DNA from: Flavobacterium fluvii
Lineage (GTDB): Bacteria; Bacteroidota; Bacteroidia; Flavobacteriales; Flavobacteriaceae
Reading direction: 5' to 3'
Assembly (NCBI RefSeq): GCF_900129545.1
Contig: NZ_FQWB01000001.1
Span: forward strand, 930,001-994,000
Length of the DNA stretch: 64,000 bases
The notes beneath the pieces are model-generated. The model did no database searches. It was not told where the DNA came from and was given only the letters and a program-made list of their open reading frames with translations. Below, piece by piece: positions 22,201 to 30,827 of the stretch; positions within the stretch are counted from its first letter, which is position 1; every line of letters begins with the position of its first letter. The position numbers and the translations under genes were made by a program.

Positions 22201-23358
22201 AATGGTGAAGGGGTTTTGGATGCCGATAAAGACAAAATATTTGATTTGTTTTATCAATCAAATAAAAATGTCAAGAATAACCGTAAAGGATTTGGTATCG
22301 GTCTTTATCTGGTGAAACAGTTTGTTGCACAGCATCATGGGGAAGTGAGCTGTCGCGACAATGAAAATGGAGGAGCAACTTTTGAGATTAAATTGCTTCT
22401 CGGGAAAGAACATTTTGGAGATGTGGAAATCCGGGAAGACTTGAGCGACAGAACCTTGTTTTTAGAAGAGGCTCTGGAGGATACAGTGATACGGGAAAAT
22501 GTATTGCAAACAATTGAAAAGCCTGATAATGTTGACAATTTAATAAATGATGCCAAAAGTATTTTGGTTGTAGATGACAATCCTCAAATAAGGAATTATT
22601 TAAAGCAAATATTGACTCCAAAATACCATATAACTGCTGTTGACAGTGCCGAAGCAGCTTTGGTCATAATCAAGAAAGTACAGCCCGATTTAGTTATTTC
22701 GGATGTGGTAATGGGAGAAATGAATGGTGTGGACTTTTGCAAGCACATAAAAACGGATGAAGAGTTAAAGCACATTCCTGTAATATTGCTCACCGGAGGA
22801 ACTTCGGAAAATGTAAAGCTTAAAGGTGCCGAGGTAGGAGCTGATGATTACATTACAAAACCATTTGACAACGAATATTTATTGGCCCGAATCAGCGGAA
22901 TATTGACCCGACGAGACAGCGAACAGAGTTATCTCCTTAATTCGGTTACCAAAAAGGCGGCAAGCCTGAAAATATCAGATGAGGATAAAAAGCTGATTGA
23001 TAAAATTGTGGAAGTGATTGACGCCAATTTGGATGTGGAAAATTTCAATGTAAATGACTTGGCACTTCACTTGGGGATGAGTTATTCTTTGATTTATAAA
23101 AAAATTAAAAAAATCACGGGCAAATCGGTTTCTGAATTTACTCGAAACGTCCGATTAAGAAAAGTGGCAACATTGCTGATTACTACTGATTTACAGATAA
23201 GTCAAGCCGCTTCCATTGCCGGTTTTGGCGATATTAAATATTTCAGGAAACATTTTCAACAATTTTACAATTTAAATCCTTCAGAGTTTAAGAAGAAGTA
23301 TCAAAACGTAAAGGACAATAAATATATATTGAACGAGAGTTTTTGGAAATCTTCCTGA
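19261..23358 (+). CDS. Hybrid two-component system sensor/regulator (HTCS)
   Basis: The 1365-residue protein senses an oligosaccharide in the periplasm and activates the locus. Order: signal peptide, two seven-blade Reg_prop propellers (about 30-680; repeated WFGTYDGISRYDG- and LWIGT-type blades), a Y_Y_Y domain (about 700-770), one membrane helix (about 780-797), and a histidine kinase with phospho-acceptor His835 (ISHEF). An ATPase domain (NLISNALKF, GFGIGLYL), a receiver with Asp1148 (ISDVVMGE) and a C-terminal AraC-type DNA-binding domain (DLALHLGMSYSLIYKKIKK) complete it. The start is TTG at 19261: it is the only start that keeps the signal peptide, since the next ATG lies inside the propeller. 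It sits between the GH2 genes and the SusC/D pair it probably controls. Confidence 0.93.
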   Translation: MRNRILLFLLLLVYVDARPQATAGSFVPKYEQIKYSIGYIGIKNGLANNAVTSVYKDKRGLMWFGTYDGISRYDGYNFLNYRNEPYDANSLVNNRVVSICGTQNEIWIATKGGISVYNYLSNQFKTKYFVNAKTSKSELIDFVVNEIRDYKSNMYIATAGKGLLYCAENQKKIVQIPLYINGKLRWDYHVQAMDFDPSGNLWCLVQGVGLMTMDASAKRLSVVFSDVTGGGSVLYDEFSNVWVGVEGGLLKYNAKNRTHRVYTNQEIQYPISDLMSKPDKKELWIATNGNGVIKYNYASDTFSSLTESLNEEKLNSNAISSLCLDNENRVWIGTLRGGVNKIEERKSPFRTVSKNEKIKNTLPSDFILSLSEQDKEHLWIGTDGGGASLWDRKNNTFTNYSYNSNNPNSLSNNFVSAIIKDSKGTWFGTYGGGVCFFNSQTHSFKKYRLFNPKFNLIHKNIWVLFRGKDNFLWAASPDEEGLYRYNETSDQFDFVDAKIKGIISMTEDKNANLWIGSFSTLIKLNPRTMKSQRLDTKYPVRSIISISDTKMLVGTEGGGLMIFNPQTSKRRFLTQKNGLPNNSILNIVQDNQGAYWCSTYNGIFVYNADTGGITSYHDTDGLQSNQFNYNAALKLSSGEIVFGGIKGFNIINPKINGQLHDFPEVVINSIKVNNKVFDQSGLGIFGIDNLKLPYDESMLNIEFAALEYSLPEKISYAYFLDGWDSQWHFVDNIRSANYSRLTEGDYVLKIKSTNAEGIWNTKSISLPITILPPWYRSGLAYFVYFLVVAFVIYVVDKYLREQRHLKYEVKLSHDLAKQEKELNEKKLTFFTNISHEFRSPLTMIINPLKDIIYGTDQQIDPGAIEMVYSNSRRLLSLVDQLLLFRKTETETGKLKIGQIDIVELGKEVFSCFVHHAKTKKIDYSFSISEEKLFVYVDREKIEMALFNLISNALKFTEKENGAVVVNLRCVDNEVIINVIDNGEGVLDADKDKIFDLFYQSNKNVKNNRKGFGIGLYLVKQFVAQHHGEVSCRDNENGGATFEIKLLLGKEHFGDVEIREDLSDRTLFLEEALEDTVIRENVLQTIEKPDNVDNLINDAKSILVVDDNPQIRNYLKQILTPKYHITAVDSAEAALVIIKKVQPDLVISDVVMGEMNGVDFCKHIKTDEELKHIPVILLTGGTSENVKLKGAEVGADDYITKPFDNEYLLARISGILTRRDSEQSYLLNSVTKKAASLKISDEDKKLIDKIVEVIDANLDVENFNVNDLALHLGMSYSLIYKKIKKITGKSVSEFTRNVRLRKVATLLITTDLQISQAASIAGFGDIKYFRKHFQQFYNLNPSEFKKKYQNVKDNKYILNESFWKSS

Positions 23359-23423
23359 TTTAACCTTGACTCAAAAAACAAAGAGGATTACAACATATTT
23401 AAAAATTTAATCTAAAAATAATC

Positions 23424-24578
23424 ATGAATTTTAAAAACTCATTTTTTATCCTGATGGCTTCTGTTTCTTTGGCGGTTGTTGGTTGTAAAAGTACAGTAGT
23501 ACAGCAGAGAACTGCAATAAAACAATCGAAAAAAGAAGTTATTTCTATTATTGATAAAGTGAATAGTCGCTGGCAAGACACGCATCCGGAATTGGGTAAT
23601 GCTTTTTGGAATGTTGCCGCTTATCATACCGGAAACATGGAAGCTTATAAGGTGACCCAAAATAAAAAATACTTGGATTATTCCATGGCTTGGGCAGAAA
23701 AAAACCAATGGATGGGAGCCAAATCGAAAGACAAGTCGGAATGGAAATACAATTATGGGGAAAACGACAAACATGTACTTTTTGGAGACTGGCAAATTTG
23801 TTTTCAAACCTATATTGATTTATACAATTTTACAGGAAAAAACGACCCTAATAAAATTGCTCGTGCTCGTGAAGTGATGGAGTATGAAATGAGTACTGCG
23901 GCCAATGATTATTGGTGGTGGGTAGATGGGTTGTATATGGTAATGCCGGTTATGACCAAGTTGCACAAGATTACCGGAAACGAAATGTATTTAGAAAAAT
24001 TACATACTTATTTAACGCATGCCAACGGCATTATGTATGACGATGAGGCAAAACTATATTTCCGTGATGCCAAATACGTGTATCCCAAACACAAAAGTGC
24101 CAATGGGAAAAAGGATTTTTGGGCCAGGGGAGATGGGTGGATTTTTGCAGGCTACGCCAAAATCATTCAAGATTTGCCAAACTCTTCCAAACATAAAAAA
24201 GAGTATATCAGCCGTTTTAAAGATATGGCAAAAGCTTTGGCAAACGCCCAGCAAAAAGAAGGGTATTGGACAAGAAGTATTCTAGACCCGGAACACGCTC
24301 CAGGACCGGAAACCAGTGGAACGGCATTTTTCACTTATGGTTTCCTGTGGGGAATCAATAATGGAATTTTGGATAAAAAAACCTATTTGCCGGTAGTCGA
24401 AAAATCATGGAATTACCTAATCACATTTGCTCTTCAGGCGGATGGCACAGTCGGATATGTTCAGCCTATAGGTGAAAAAGCCATTCCTGGCCAAGTAGTC
24501 GATAAAAACTCCACATCCGATTTTGGTGTTGGTGCATTTTTATTGGCAGCATCAGAAATGAGCCGTTTTGTAAAATGA
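23424..24578 (+). CDS. GH105/GH88-like unsaturated glycuronyl hydrolase, lipoprotein
   Basis: This 384-residue protein has an (alpha/alpha)6-barrel pattern and resembles GH105 (YteR/RhiN type) enzymes, which remove unsaturated uronic acids from the end left by polysaccharide lyases. Some family members also act on saturated glucuronides. A lipobox (VVGC, Cys21) predicts an envelope lipoprotein. The conserved aspartates are likely Asp168 in WWWVDGLYM and Asp237 in WARGDGW, where most relatives have RGNGW. No lyase gene is visible in the window, so either the lyase is elsewhere or the substrate is a plain glucuronide. It starts 65 bases after the regulator gene and ends in a strong terminator. 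Confidence 0.88.
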   Translation: MNFKNSFFILMASVSLAVVGCKSTVVQQRTAIKQSKKEVISIIDKVNSRWQDTHPELGNAFWNVAAYHTGNMEAYKVTQNKKYLDYSMAWAEKNQWMGAKSKDKSEWKYNYGENDKHVLFGDWQICFQTYIDLYNFTGKNDPNKIARAREVMEYEMSTAANDYWWWVDGLYMVMPVMTKLHKITGNEMYLEKLHTYLTHANGIMYDDEAKLYFRDAKYVYPKHKSANGKKDFWARGDGWIFAGYAKIIQDLPNSSKHKKEYISRFKDMAKALANAQQKEGYWTRSILDPEHAPGPETSGTAFFTYGFLWGINNGILDKKTYLPVVEKSWNYLITFALQADGTVGYVQPIGEKAIPGQVVDKNSTSDFGVGAFLLAASEMSRFVK

Positions 24579-24603
24579 TTTGATTAAAGCTTAAGATTTT
24601 GAA

Positions 24604-24642
24604 AGCGGTTGTGTTTAACATTTAAAACACAACTGCTTTTTT
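24604..24642 (+). terminator. Rho-independent terminator after the GH105-like gene
   Basis: AGCGGTTGTGTTT (24604-24616) pairs with AAACACAACTGCT (24625-24637), with one G-U pair and an 8-base loop. TTTTT follows. It ends the regulator/GH105 unit and precedes a 330-base regulatory region for the SusC gene. Confidence 0.8.
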
Positions 24643-24808
24643 ATGTAAAAAAGCAATATGTTGAGGTTTGTTTTCATGTGTTTGAATTCTTAATTATATG
24701 TGTAATGTATATTTTTATTCTTGTTTTTTTATTGTTGATGTAAAAATACCCTCTTTTATACCGAATAATGCGGATTTGACCCTTTTTTAATGTTGGAATT
24801 ACCCCCCA

Positions 24809-24835
24809 TTGAATTAAGTGTTACAGTTACATTTG
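24809..24835 (+). promoter_or_regulatory. Putative promoter of the second SusC/D unit
   Basis: TACATTTG at 24828-24835 fits the Bacteroidota -7 box TAnnTTTG, and a TTG lies at 24809-24811, 16 bases upstream, near the expected -33 place. The leader to the SusC start would be about 135 bases. The region 24643-24808 is AT-rich, and I see nothing else in it. Confidence 0.45.
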
Positions 24836-24910
24836 TAATGTGAGTTATATGTTACTATGGAATATGTTAATCTTAAAGAAGATTTAAAAGGGCTTTAAGT
24901 GATTTTTAAT

Positions 24911-24922
24911 TATATCGATATA
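24911..24922. promoter_or_regulatory. Palindrome TATATCGATATA upstream of SusC
   Basis: This is the same 12-base palindrome found upstream of both GH2 genes at 12936 and 15814. Here it stands 54 bases before the SusC start and downstream of the putative -7 box, so its role may differ (for example roadblock or a second promoter). Three copies before three units of one locus suggest a common regulator. Confidence 0.4.
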
Positions 24923-24975
24923 GCTGTAATTCTCAAACTAACAAAATTATTAATTAACCAAAATGACAACCAAAA

Positions 24976-27900
24976 ATGACAAATTTTATTAGGATTAAAA
25001 AAAGTCCTGATTGCGTATCTGGATTTAATTTAAAAAAGAAACTTATCCTGGTTTGTGTATTAGTTTCCTTATCTCAAGTTCAAGCATACGCCATTAGCAA
25101 CAAAAGTACAACAGGCCTAAAAAATGTACAGAGTGAAAAAATCATAAATGGCCAAGTTGATGATGAAGATGGAATGCCGCTGCCTGGAGCGACAGTTTCG
25201 GTAAAAGGAACTAAAATAGGTGTTATAACAGATGTTGATGGAAAATTTACTTTGAAAGCAGATGAAAATGCAGTGTTGGAAATATCCTTTGTGGGTTATA
25301 CAACCAAGGAAGTTGCTTTAAAAGGAAACACGACAATTAAAGTGAAAATGCAAAAGAGTGCATCTACATTGGATGAAGTTGTTGTGGTGGGGTATGGTAA
25401 AATGAAGAAAAAGGATTTAACGGGTTCGATCGTTCAGGTTAAAGCGGAAGCTTTGGCAAACCAAAACCCACAGACAGTCCAAGATTTATTGCGAGGCGTT
25501 CCTGGTCTAAAAGTTGGTTATTCAGCTGATGCAAAAGGAGGAGGGTCTTTGCAAATTCGTGGACAAACTTCCGTTTATTCAGATGGAGGCCATAATTCAC
25601 CTCTTATTATTTTAGACGGAATGCAGTTCTATGGTGAGCTTTCAGAGATTAATCCTGATGATATTGGCCAGATTGACATTTTGAAAGATGCATCGGCTAC
25701 ATCTGTTTATGGTTCCAAAGCGGCAGCGGGTGTTATTGTTATTTCAACCAAAAAAGGAAAGACCGGTAAACCAATGATTAATGTTACCACGAATATGACG
25801 GTAAACACCAAAAGTGCGTATCGTGATGTGTATTCTCCAGAGGGGTACGTAAAATATCGTGAAGATTGGGAAACTGCCAAGTCGTACGGCACGAATACGG
25901 CAACTGGAAATTACGAGGCATGGATAACAGGAACGGCTGCTGGTAAAGCGGGGTATTTCTCAAACCCTAATCAATTAGACCAGTATGGTATATCTCAAGC
26001 ACAATGGTTGGCCTATCAACCAGCTGCGCAAACACAAGGAAAAAGTTTGAATGAAGTATGGGGAGGTCGTTTGGGTATTACAGACGCTCTGCTTTTGAAG
26101 AATTTCACTGCAGGAAAAACACACGACTGGTATAATAGTACTTTTAGAACAGGATTAAATCATGACCATAATTTAAGTGTTTCCGGAGCAGGTGACAAAG
26201 TAAATTATTATATGTCAGTGGGTTACTTGACTGCAGAAGGCGCTATTCAGGGTAATGATTATAATGCAGTTCGTGCAAATATGAAAGTGGATGCCAAAAT
26301 TACGGATTGGCTTGAGTTTGGAGCAAACGTTAATTTTCAAGATCGCTCAGATGGAGACATAGCTGTAGGTACCGGTACTAATTATTGGGATGCAAACATG
26401 TTGAGAAATAGTCCTTTTTCTATCTTTAAAGAAACAAACGGCGAGTATGCAAGACAACCGATGGGACCAACTATTGGAGGGTATAATTATTACTATGATC
26501 GCCAATTTATGGAGCTTGAGAAAGGGTATACGGTGTTGAATACCATTTTCAATACTAAAGTAACTTTGCCTGCGGGGATTACGTATTCATTTAATGTTGC
26601 GCCACGTTATGAATTCTTTTACAATCGTTATTTTCAGTCATCAGGACATAAAGGTTGGAGTGCTGCTACCATAGGAGTAGATAGAGAAAGCGGTAAAAAA
26701 TTCACTTGGAACTTGAATAATACATTGGCATGGGATCATACATTTAATGAGAAACACCATATTGTGGCCACTTTTGTTCAAGAAGCTGAAGAACTTCAGA
26801 CATGGTCAGATATTATTAGAGCACGTAATATTCAGCCATCAGATGCATTAGGGTTCCACAATACTGCCAATGCAACACTTCTGAACAGTTCATTTTCTAC
26901 AAATGACACGCATCAGACAGCCAATGCATTAATGGCAAGACTTTTTTATTCGTTTGATAATCGTTATATGTTGACAGCAACGGTACGTCGTGATGGATAT
27001 TCGGCATTTGGAGCTTCATATCCTTATGCAACTTTTCCTTCTGTTGCATTTGCATGGAACTTTAATAAAGAAAGCTGGTTTAATTGGGAACCTTTGAGTA
27101 CAGGTAAATTACGTTTGTCTTGGGGTAAAAATGGAAATAGATCGCTTGCTGATCCATACATAGCTTTGGCAAACTTAGGTTCGGGTACTGGAGCAACAAT
27201 GGGGTATGTCGATCCTTCAGGAAACATTGTTGACATGAAGTATTTAGCAATTGACCGTATGGCAAATCCAAATTTGCAATGGGAAAAAACAACTGCATCA
27301 AATATTGGTCTTGACCTAGGGTTCTTGAATGACCGAATTTCAAGTACCATAGATATTTACAGAATGGTTACCAATGACATGATCATGAGTCAACGTCTGC
27401 CTGGTTTCTCTGGATTTGGATCCATTGCAACCAATCTTGGAGAGGTTGAAAATAGAGGAATTGAAGTAAGCATCAATACTGTAAATATTAAAAACCCTAA
27501 CTTTGAATGGACAACCAGCCTTGGTTTTTCATATAATGAGAATACCATTAATGCGTTATATGGCAATATGGAAGATGTAAAGGATGCCAATGGTAATGTC
27601 ATTGGAACTAAAGAGTCTGATGACAAGACCAATGGATGGTTTATTGGCAGACCGATTTCTCAAATCTGGGATTATAAAGTAACTGGAATTTGGCAAAAAG
27701 ACGAGGCAGTGGAAGCCGCAAAAGTTAACCAGCGTCCAGGTGATCCAAAAGTAGAAAACAGTTATACAGCTGACGATGTTAATGGGAAACCAACATATAA
27801 TGAAAAAGACAAACAGTTCTTGGGCGAAGCAGCTCCTCCGATTAACTGGTCTTTGCGTAATGAATTTAGATTTTATAAAAATTGGGATTTGACAATCAAC

Positions 27901-28302
27901 ATGTATTCCTATGCTGGTCACAAATCACTTGATGGACGTTATATGAATACTTACAACGATGGTAGTTTGTACACCAACAACTACAATCCATTTGTAAATC
28001 CATATTGGACAATCGACAATCCTACCAATGATTGGGCACGTCTTGATGCTAGAGGTCCTGCAGGGGCCGGAACAGCAAAATTATATGATCGTACTTTTAT
28101 TCGTCTGGACAATATTTCGTTGGCCTATACGCTTCCCAAAGATCTTTTGGGGCGCTTGAATGTGAAAACTTTTAAAATTTATGCTTCGGTTCAGAATGTG
28201 GCAACATGGGCTGCTTCTAAAGAATGGAAATATTATGGTGACCCGGAAACTGGGGGTCTTGCTACACGAATGTTTAATTTAGGCTTTAATTTATCACTTT
28301 AA
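24976..28302 (+). CDS. SusC/RagA family TonB-dependent transporter (second locus)
   Basis: The 1108-residue outer-membrane transporter has a longer N-terminal lead (about 38 residues to AYA), then a carboxypeptidase-like regulatory domain (about 55-130, INGQVDDEDGMPLPGATVSV), a DEVVVVGYG TonB-box region, the plug (LLRGVPGLKVG, LQIRGQ) and a barrel ending in LGFNLSL. The ATG at 24976 is used; the ATG at 24963 closes after nine codons. Its SusD partner follows after 13 bases but carries an in-frame stop codon, which raises the question of whether the pair still works. The likely cargo is oligosaccharide from the beta-galactan or glucan attacked by the enzymes nearby. Confidence 0.95.
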   Translation: MTNFIRIKKSPDCVSGFNLKKKLILVCVLVSLSQVQAYAISNKSTTGLKNVQSEKIINGQVDDEDGMPLPGATVSVKGTKIGVITDVDGKFTLKADENAVLEISFVGYTTKEVALKGNTTIKVKMQKSASTLDEVVVVGYGKMKKKDLTGSIVQVKAEALANQNPQTVQDLLRGVPGLKVGYSADAKGGGSLQIRGQTSVYSDGGHNSPLIILDGMQFYGELSEINPDDIGQIDILKDASATSVYGSKAAAGVIVISTKKGKTGKPMINVTTNMTVNTKSAYRDVYSPEGYVKYREDWETAKSYGTNTATGNYEAWITGTAAGKAGYFSNPNQLDQYGISQAQWLAYQPAAQTQGKSLNEVWGGRLGITDALLLKNFTAGKTHDWYNSTFRTGLNHDHNLSVSGAGDKVNYYMSVGYLTAEGAIQGNDYNAVRANMKVDAKITDWLEFGANVNFQDRSDGDIAVGTGTNYWDANMLRNSPFSIFKETNGEYARQPMGPTIGGYNYYYDRQFMELEKGYTVLNTIFNTKVTLPAGITYSFNVAPRYEFFYNRYFQSSGHKGWSAATIGVDRESGKKFTWNLNNTLAWDHTFNEKHHIVATFVQEAEELQTWSDIIRARNIQPSDALGFHNTANATLLNSSFSTNDTHQTANALMARLFYSFDNRYMLTATVRRDGYSAFGASYPYATFPSVAFAWNFNKESWFNWEPLSTGKLRLSWGKNGNRSLADPYIALANLGSGTGATMGYVDPSGNIVDMKYLAIDRMANPNLQWEKTTASNIGLDLGFLNDRISSTIDIYRMVTNDMIMSQRLPGFSGFGSIATNLGEVENRGIEVSINTVNIKNPNFEWTTSLGFSYNENTINALYGNMEDVKDANGNVIGTKESDDKTNGWFIGRPISQIWDYKVTGIWQKDEAVEAAKVNQRPGDPKVENSYTADDVNGKPTYNEKDKQFLGEAAPPINWSLRNEFRFYKNWDLTINMYSYAGHKSLDGRYMNTYNDGSLYTNNYNPFVNPYWTIDNPTNDWARLDARGPAGAGTAKLYDRTFIRLDNISLAYTLPKDLLGRLNVKTFKIYASVQNVATWAASKEWKYYGDPETGGLATRMFNLGFNLSL

Positions 28303-28315
28303 AAATTACTCGACA

Positions 28316-30301
28316 ATGAAAAGATATATAAAAAATAAAATTTCAACACTTGCACCTTTGGTAGTAGCGACTGCTCTTTTGGTTTCTTGTTCAGATGATT
28401 TTCTTGAGCCAGACCCACTTTCGTTTTACGAACCTGAGACTACATTTACTACCGAAACTGGTTTGCAAGCTACTTTGGCAATTGCCGATAAAGGGCTACG
28501 TAATAATTACATTCATTATAATGCTGCCAGTAATAGTGTGCCTATCGGTACGGAATATGTTTTCTCTGATATGGCAAAATATGGAAAAACGGATAATACC
28601 AGTACTATTTCTGATTTTGCCAAGACTATTGTTCCTACCGGAAGTTTTAAAACAGCAACAAATGATGATTTTTACCTTGGTTTTTACTGGGATGAAGGGT
28701 ATAACGGCATTAAATATGCCAATACCGTATTGACATATATTGATAACGTGACAAGTTTGACCCAGGACGTTAAGAATAAATATATCGGGCAAGCCTATTT
28801 TCATAGAGCCTACCGTTATCTTAATCTAGTATATCAATTTGGAGACATACCATTGATTACCAAGATTTTGGAGGTGCCAAAACAGAGTTACTATTCTACT
28901 AAAAAGGAAGCTATCATAGAAATGATTACGGCAGATATGGAGAAGGCTGTAGAATGGGTACCAGAGCAATCGAAACTACCTTATCTTGGTTTGGTCAATA
29001 AAGGGGCATGCCGTCAGTTGTTGATTAAGTGATATTTGGCATCTGGTAGATTTGCGGAAGCAGAGGCACAAGCCAATATTCTTATTAATCAATCGGGTTA
29101 TTCTTTGATGCAAGCCAATTTTGGAACTTTTGATCCAGGTGGAAATCCAACAACTTGGACAATTACCAGAAATGTTGTCTGGGATTTACACAGACCTGAA
29201 AACAAGGTTATTGCTGCCAATAAAGAAGCGATTTTGGTTATGCCTAATGGCGGAGTACAGTCATTTTTACCGTTTGCCTCGATGAGAATTTTTGGTCCAA
29301 ACTGGAATTCAGGTACTCTTACAACACCTGATGGTAAACAAGCAGCAAATCGTTTTGCATCGAACAATGCTAATTACCAAGCCAATTATGATTATGCAAG
29401 AGCACTGGGACGTGGTATTGCCACTATTAGTGCTTCGACTTATTCACAGCATCCTATGTGGGTTGTGAACGGTGTTGAGGATAAGGCAGATCTTAGACAT
29501 AATAGCACTGTAGGTAACTGGGTGAATATGGAAGATCTTAAATACAGTGACAAGACTTCTACATTCTATCAACAAAATTTTAGAATGAAAAGTGCCGCTG
29601 GCGTTCTGTTGTCAAAAGATACTCTTCGTGAATGGTTTGATTTTCCACATTATAAAATCTATCTGCATGATGTTGTAAATGAAACCAATCCAAATGCGAC
29701 TGATTTTCAAGGAGCCAGTACAGGAAGTAAAGCCCATTGGTACTTGTATCGCTTGGCTGAAACTTATTTGTTGCGAGCAGAAGCCCGTTTTTATCAAGGC
29801 AATGTTACTGGGGCAGCCCAAGACGTGAATGTTGTTAGAGCAAGAGCTAAAGCCACACAAATGTATACCACGGTAACTATTGGTGATATTTGTGCAGAAA
29901 GAGGAAGAGAACTTTATTTGGAAGAATGGAGAAATGTGGAGTTAAAACGTATTTCGCACTGTCTTGCACTAAGCGGAAAACCGGATGAATGGGGTCAAAC
30001 TTACAGTAAGACCAATTGGGATAAACAAGCTGGAGTAGATTCAGCTGGAGGTAGTTATTGGTATCAACGTATTGTGCATTATACACTTTACAACAAGCAT
30101 CCAAATGGTATCGTGGTTCCAAATGGTACCAAGTACTATACCATGGACAAACGCAATAACTACTGGCCTATACCAAACAGTGCCATAACGGCTAATATCA
30201 AAGGTAAGTTAAGCCAGAACTTTGGTTATGATGGTTATGATGCCAGTGTTAAAGTTTGGGATAAATGGCAGGATGCCGTTGCAGATGAAAGTCAACTTTA
30301 A
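28316..30301 (+). pseudogene. SusD/RagB family lipoprotein interrupted by an in-frame TGA
   Basis: The reading frame encodes a normal SusD of about 661 residues: lipobox LLVSC near residue 24, the N-terminal FLEPDPLSFY block, a TPR-like middle, and the C-terminal ICAERGRELYLEEWRNVELKR block. The frame is broken once, by TGA at 29030-29032 between QLLIK and YLASGRFAEAEAQ. No base is gained or lost: the frame resumes directly. In SusD proteins this helix usually has a bulky residue here, so TGG (Trp) to TGA is the simplest change. The two halves would be 238 residues (28316-29032) and about 420 residues (from TTG at 29036). The second half has no signal peptide. Either a recent nonsense mutation or a single base-call error explains this. 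Confidence 0.9.
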
Positions 30302-30827
30302 TCATCTATTTGATTTACCTTGAAATGAAATTTTGAGGAAAAACATTTGATTGAAAAAGTAGTGCTTGCCATTGATGTCTAAAATGGCAGAAGTATATAG
30401 GCGAGCATAATCTAAAAATTCCATAACTAACAGAAGGTGACTTCTATCGCTCTTACCGGGGTAATTTGATAGTTTCTTTTGTAGTTATGGATTTTTTTAA
30501 TGATGGTGTTGGATTTCAAAAATCCGATGTAGATCTTTTCCGGGAAAACAGAAGCTGACAGGTGAATTTGTCTTGGTATAAAACACCTCGCTCTGTAATT
30601 ACCATAGTGTTTGTGTTTAATAAATATAGCTGCATTCTACATATATTATAAAACGAAAACTCCCTAAATAGTTATACCAAAAAAACAGTAATGACTGTTC
30701 AAGTATTATCCTTGTCAAGATTTCAAGGTATAATGCTGGTGGTTTCTATTGCCTAAAATTTTTGAATTCTAGTTGAGCATAGCGTCAATTTCAAATTTTA
30801 AAATAATTTTTAAAACCAAAATTTCGT
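30302..30827. other. 526-base intergenic region without a gene
   Basis: No convincing reading frame is present on either strand. The region holds the long inverted repeat described separately (30414-30497). The sequence is AT-rich, and I saw no exact TAnnTTTG box; TAGTGTTTG at about 30605 is one base off. The right end should contain the promoter of the GH128-type gene. Confidence 0.6.
30414..30497 (+). terminator. Long-stem structured RNA, possible terminator of the SusC/D unit
   Basis: CCATAACTA (30421-30429) and TAGTTATGG (30482-30490) pair perfectly. The flanks A-rich (from 30414) and T-rich (to 30497) extend the stem to about 15 bp. Inside the 52-base loop a smaller hairpin AGAAG-GTGA-CTTCT (30432-30445) is perfect. 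The T run after the stem suits a terminator; the inner hairpin and large loop are more than a simple terminator needs. Confidence 0.45.

Noticed and set aside
28395..28804. Overlapping frames on both strands inside the broken SusD
   Set aside because: No family features, no spacing that fits a start, and they lie inside clear SusD coding sequence.
29036..30301. Second half of the broken SusD as an independent gene
   Set aside because: It starts at a TTG one codon after the stop, has no signal peptide, and continues the SusD fold exactly in frame.
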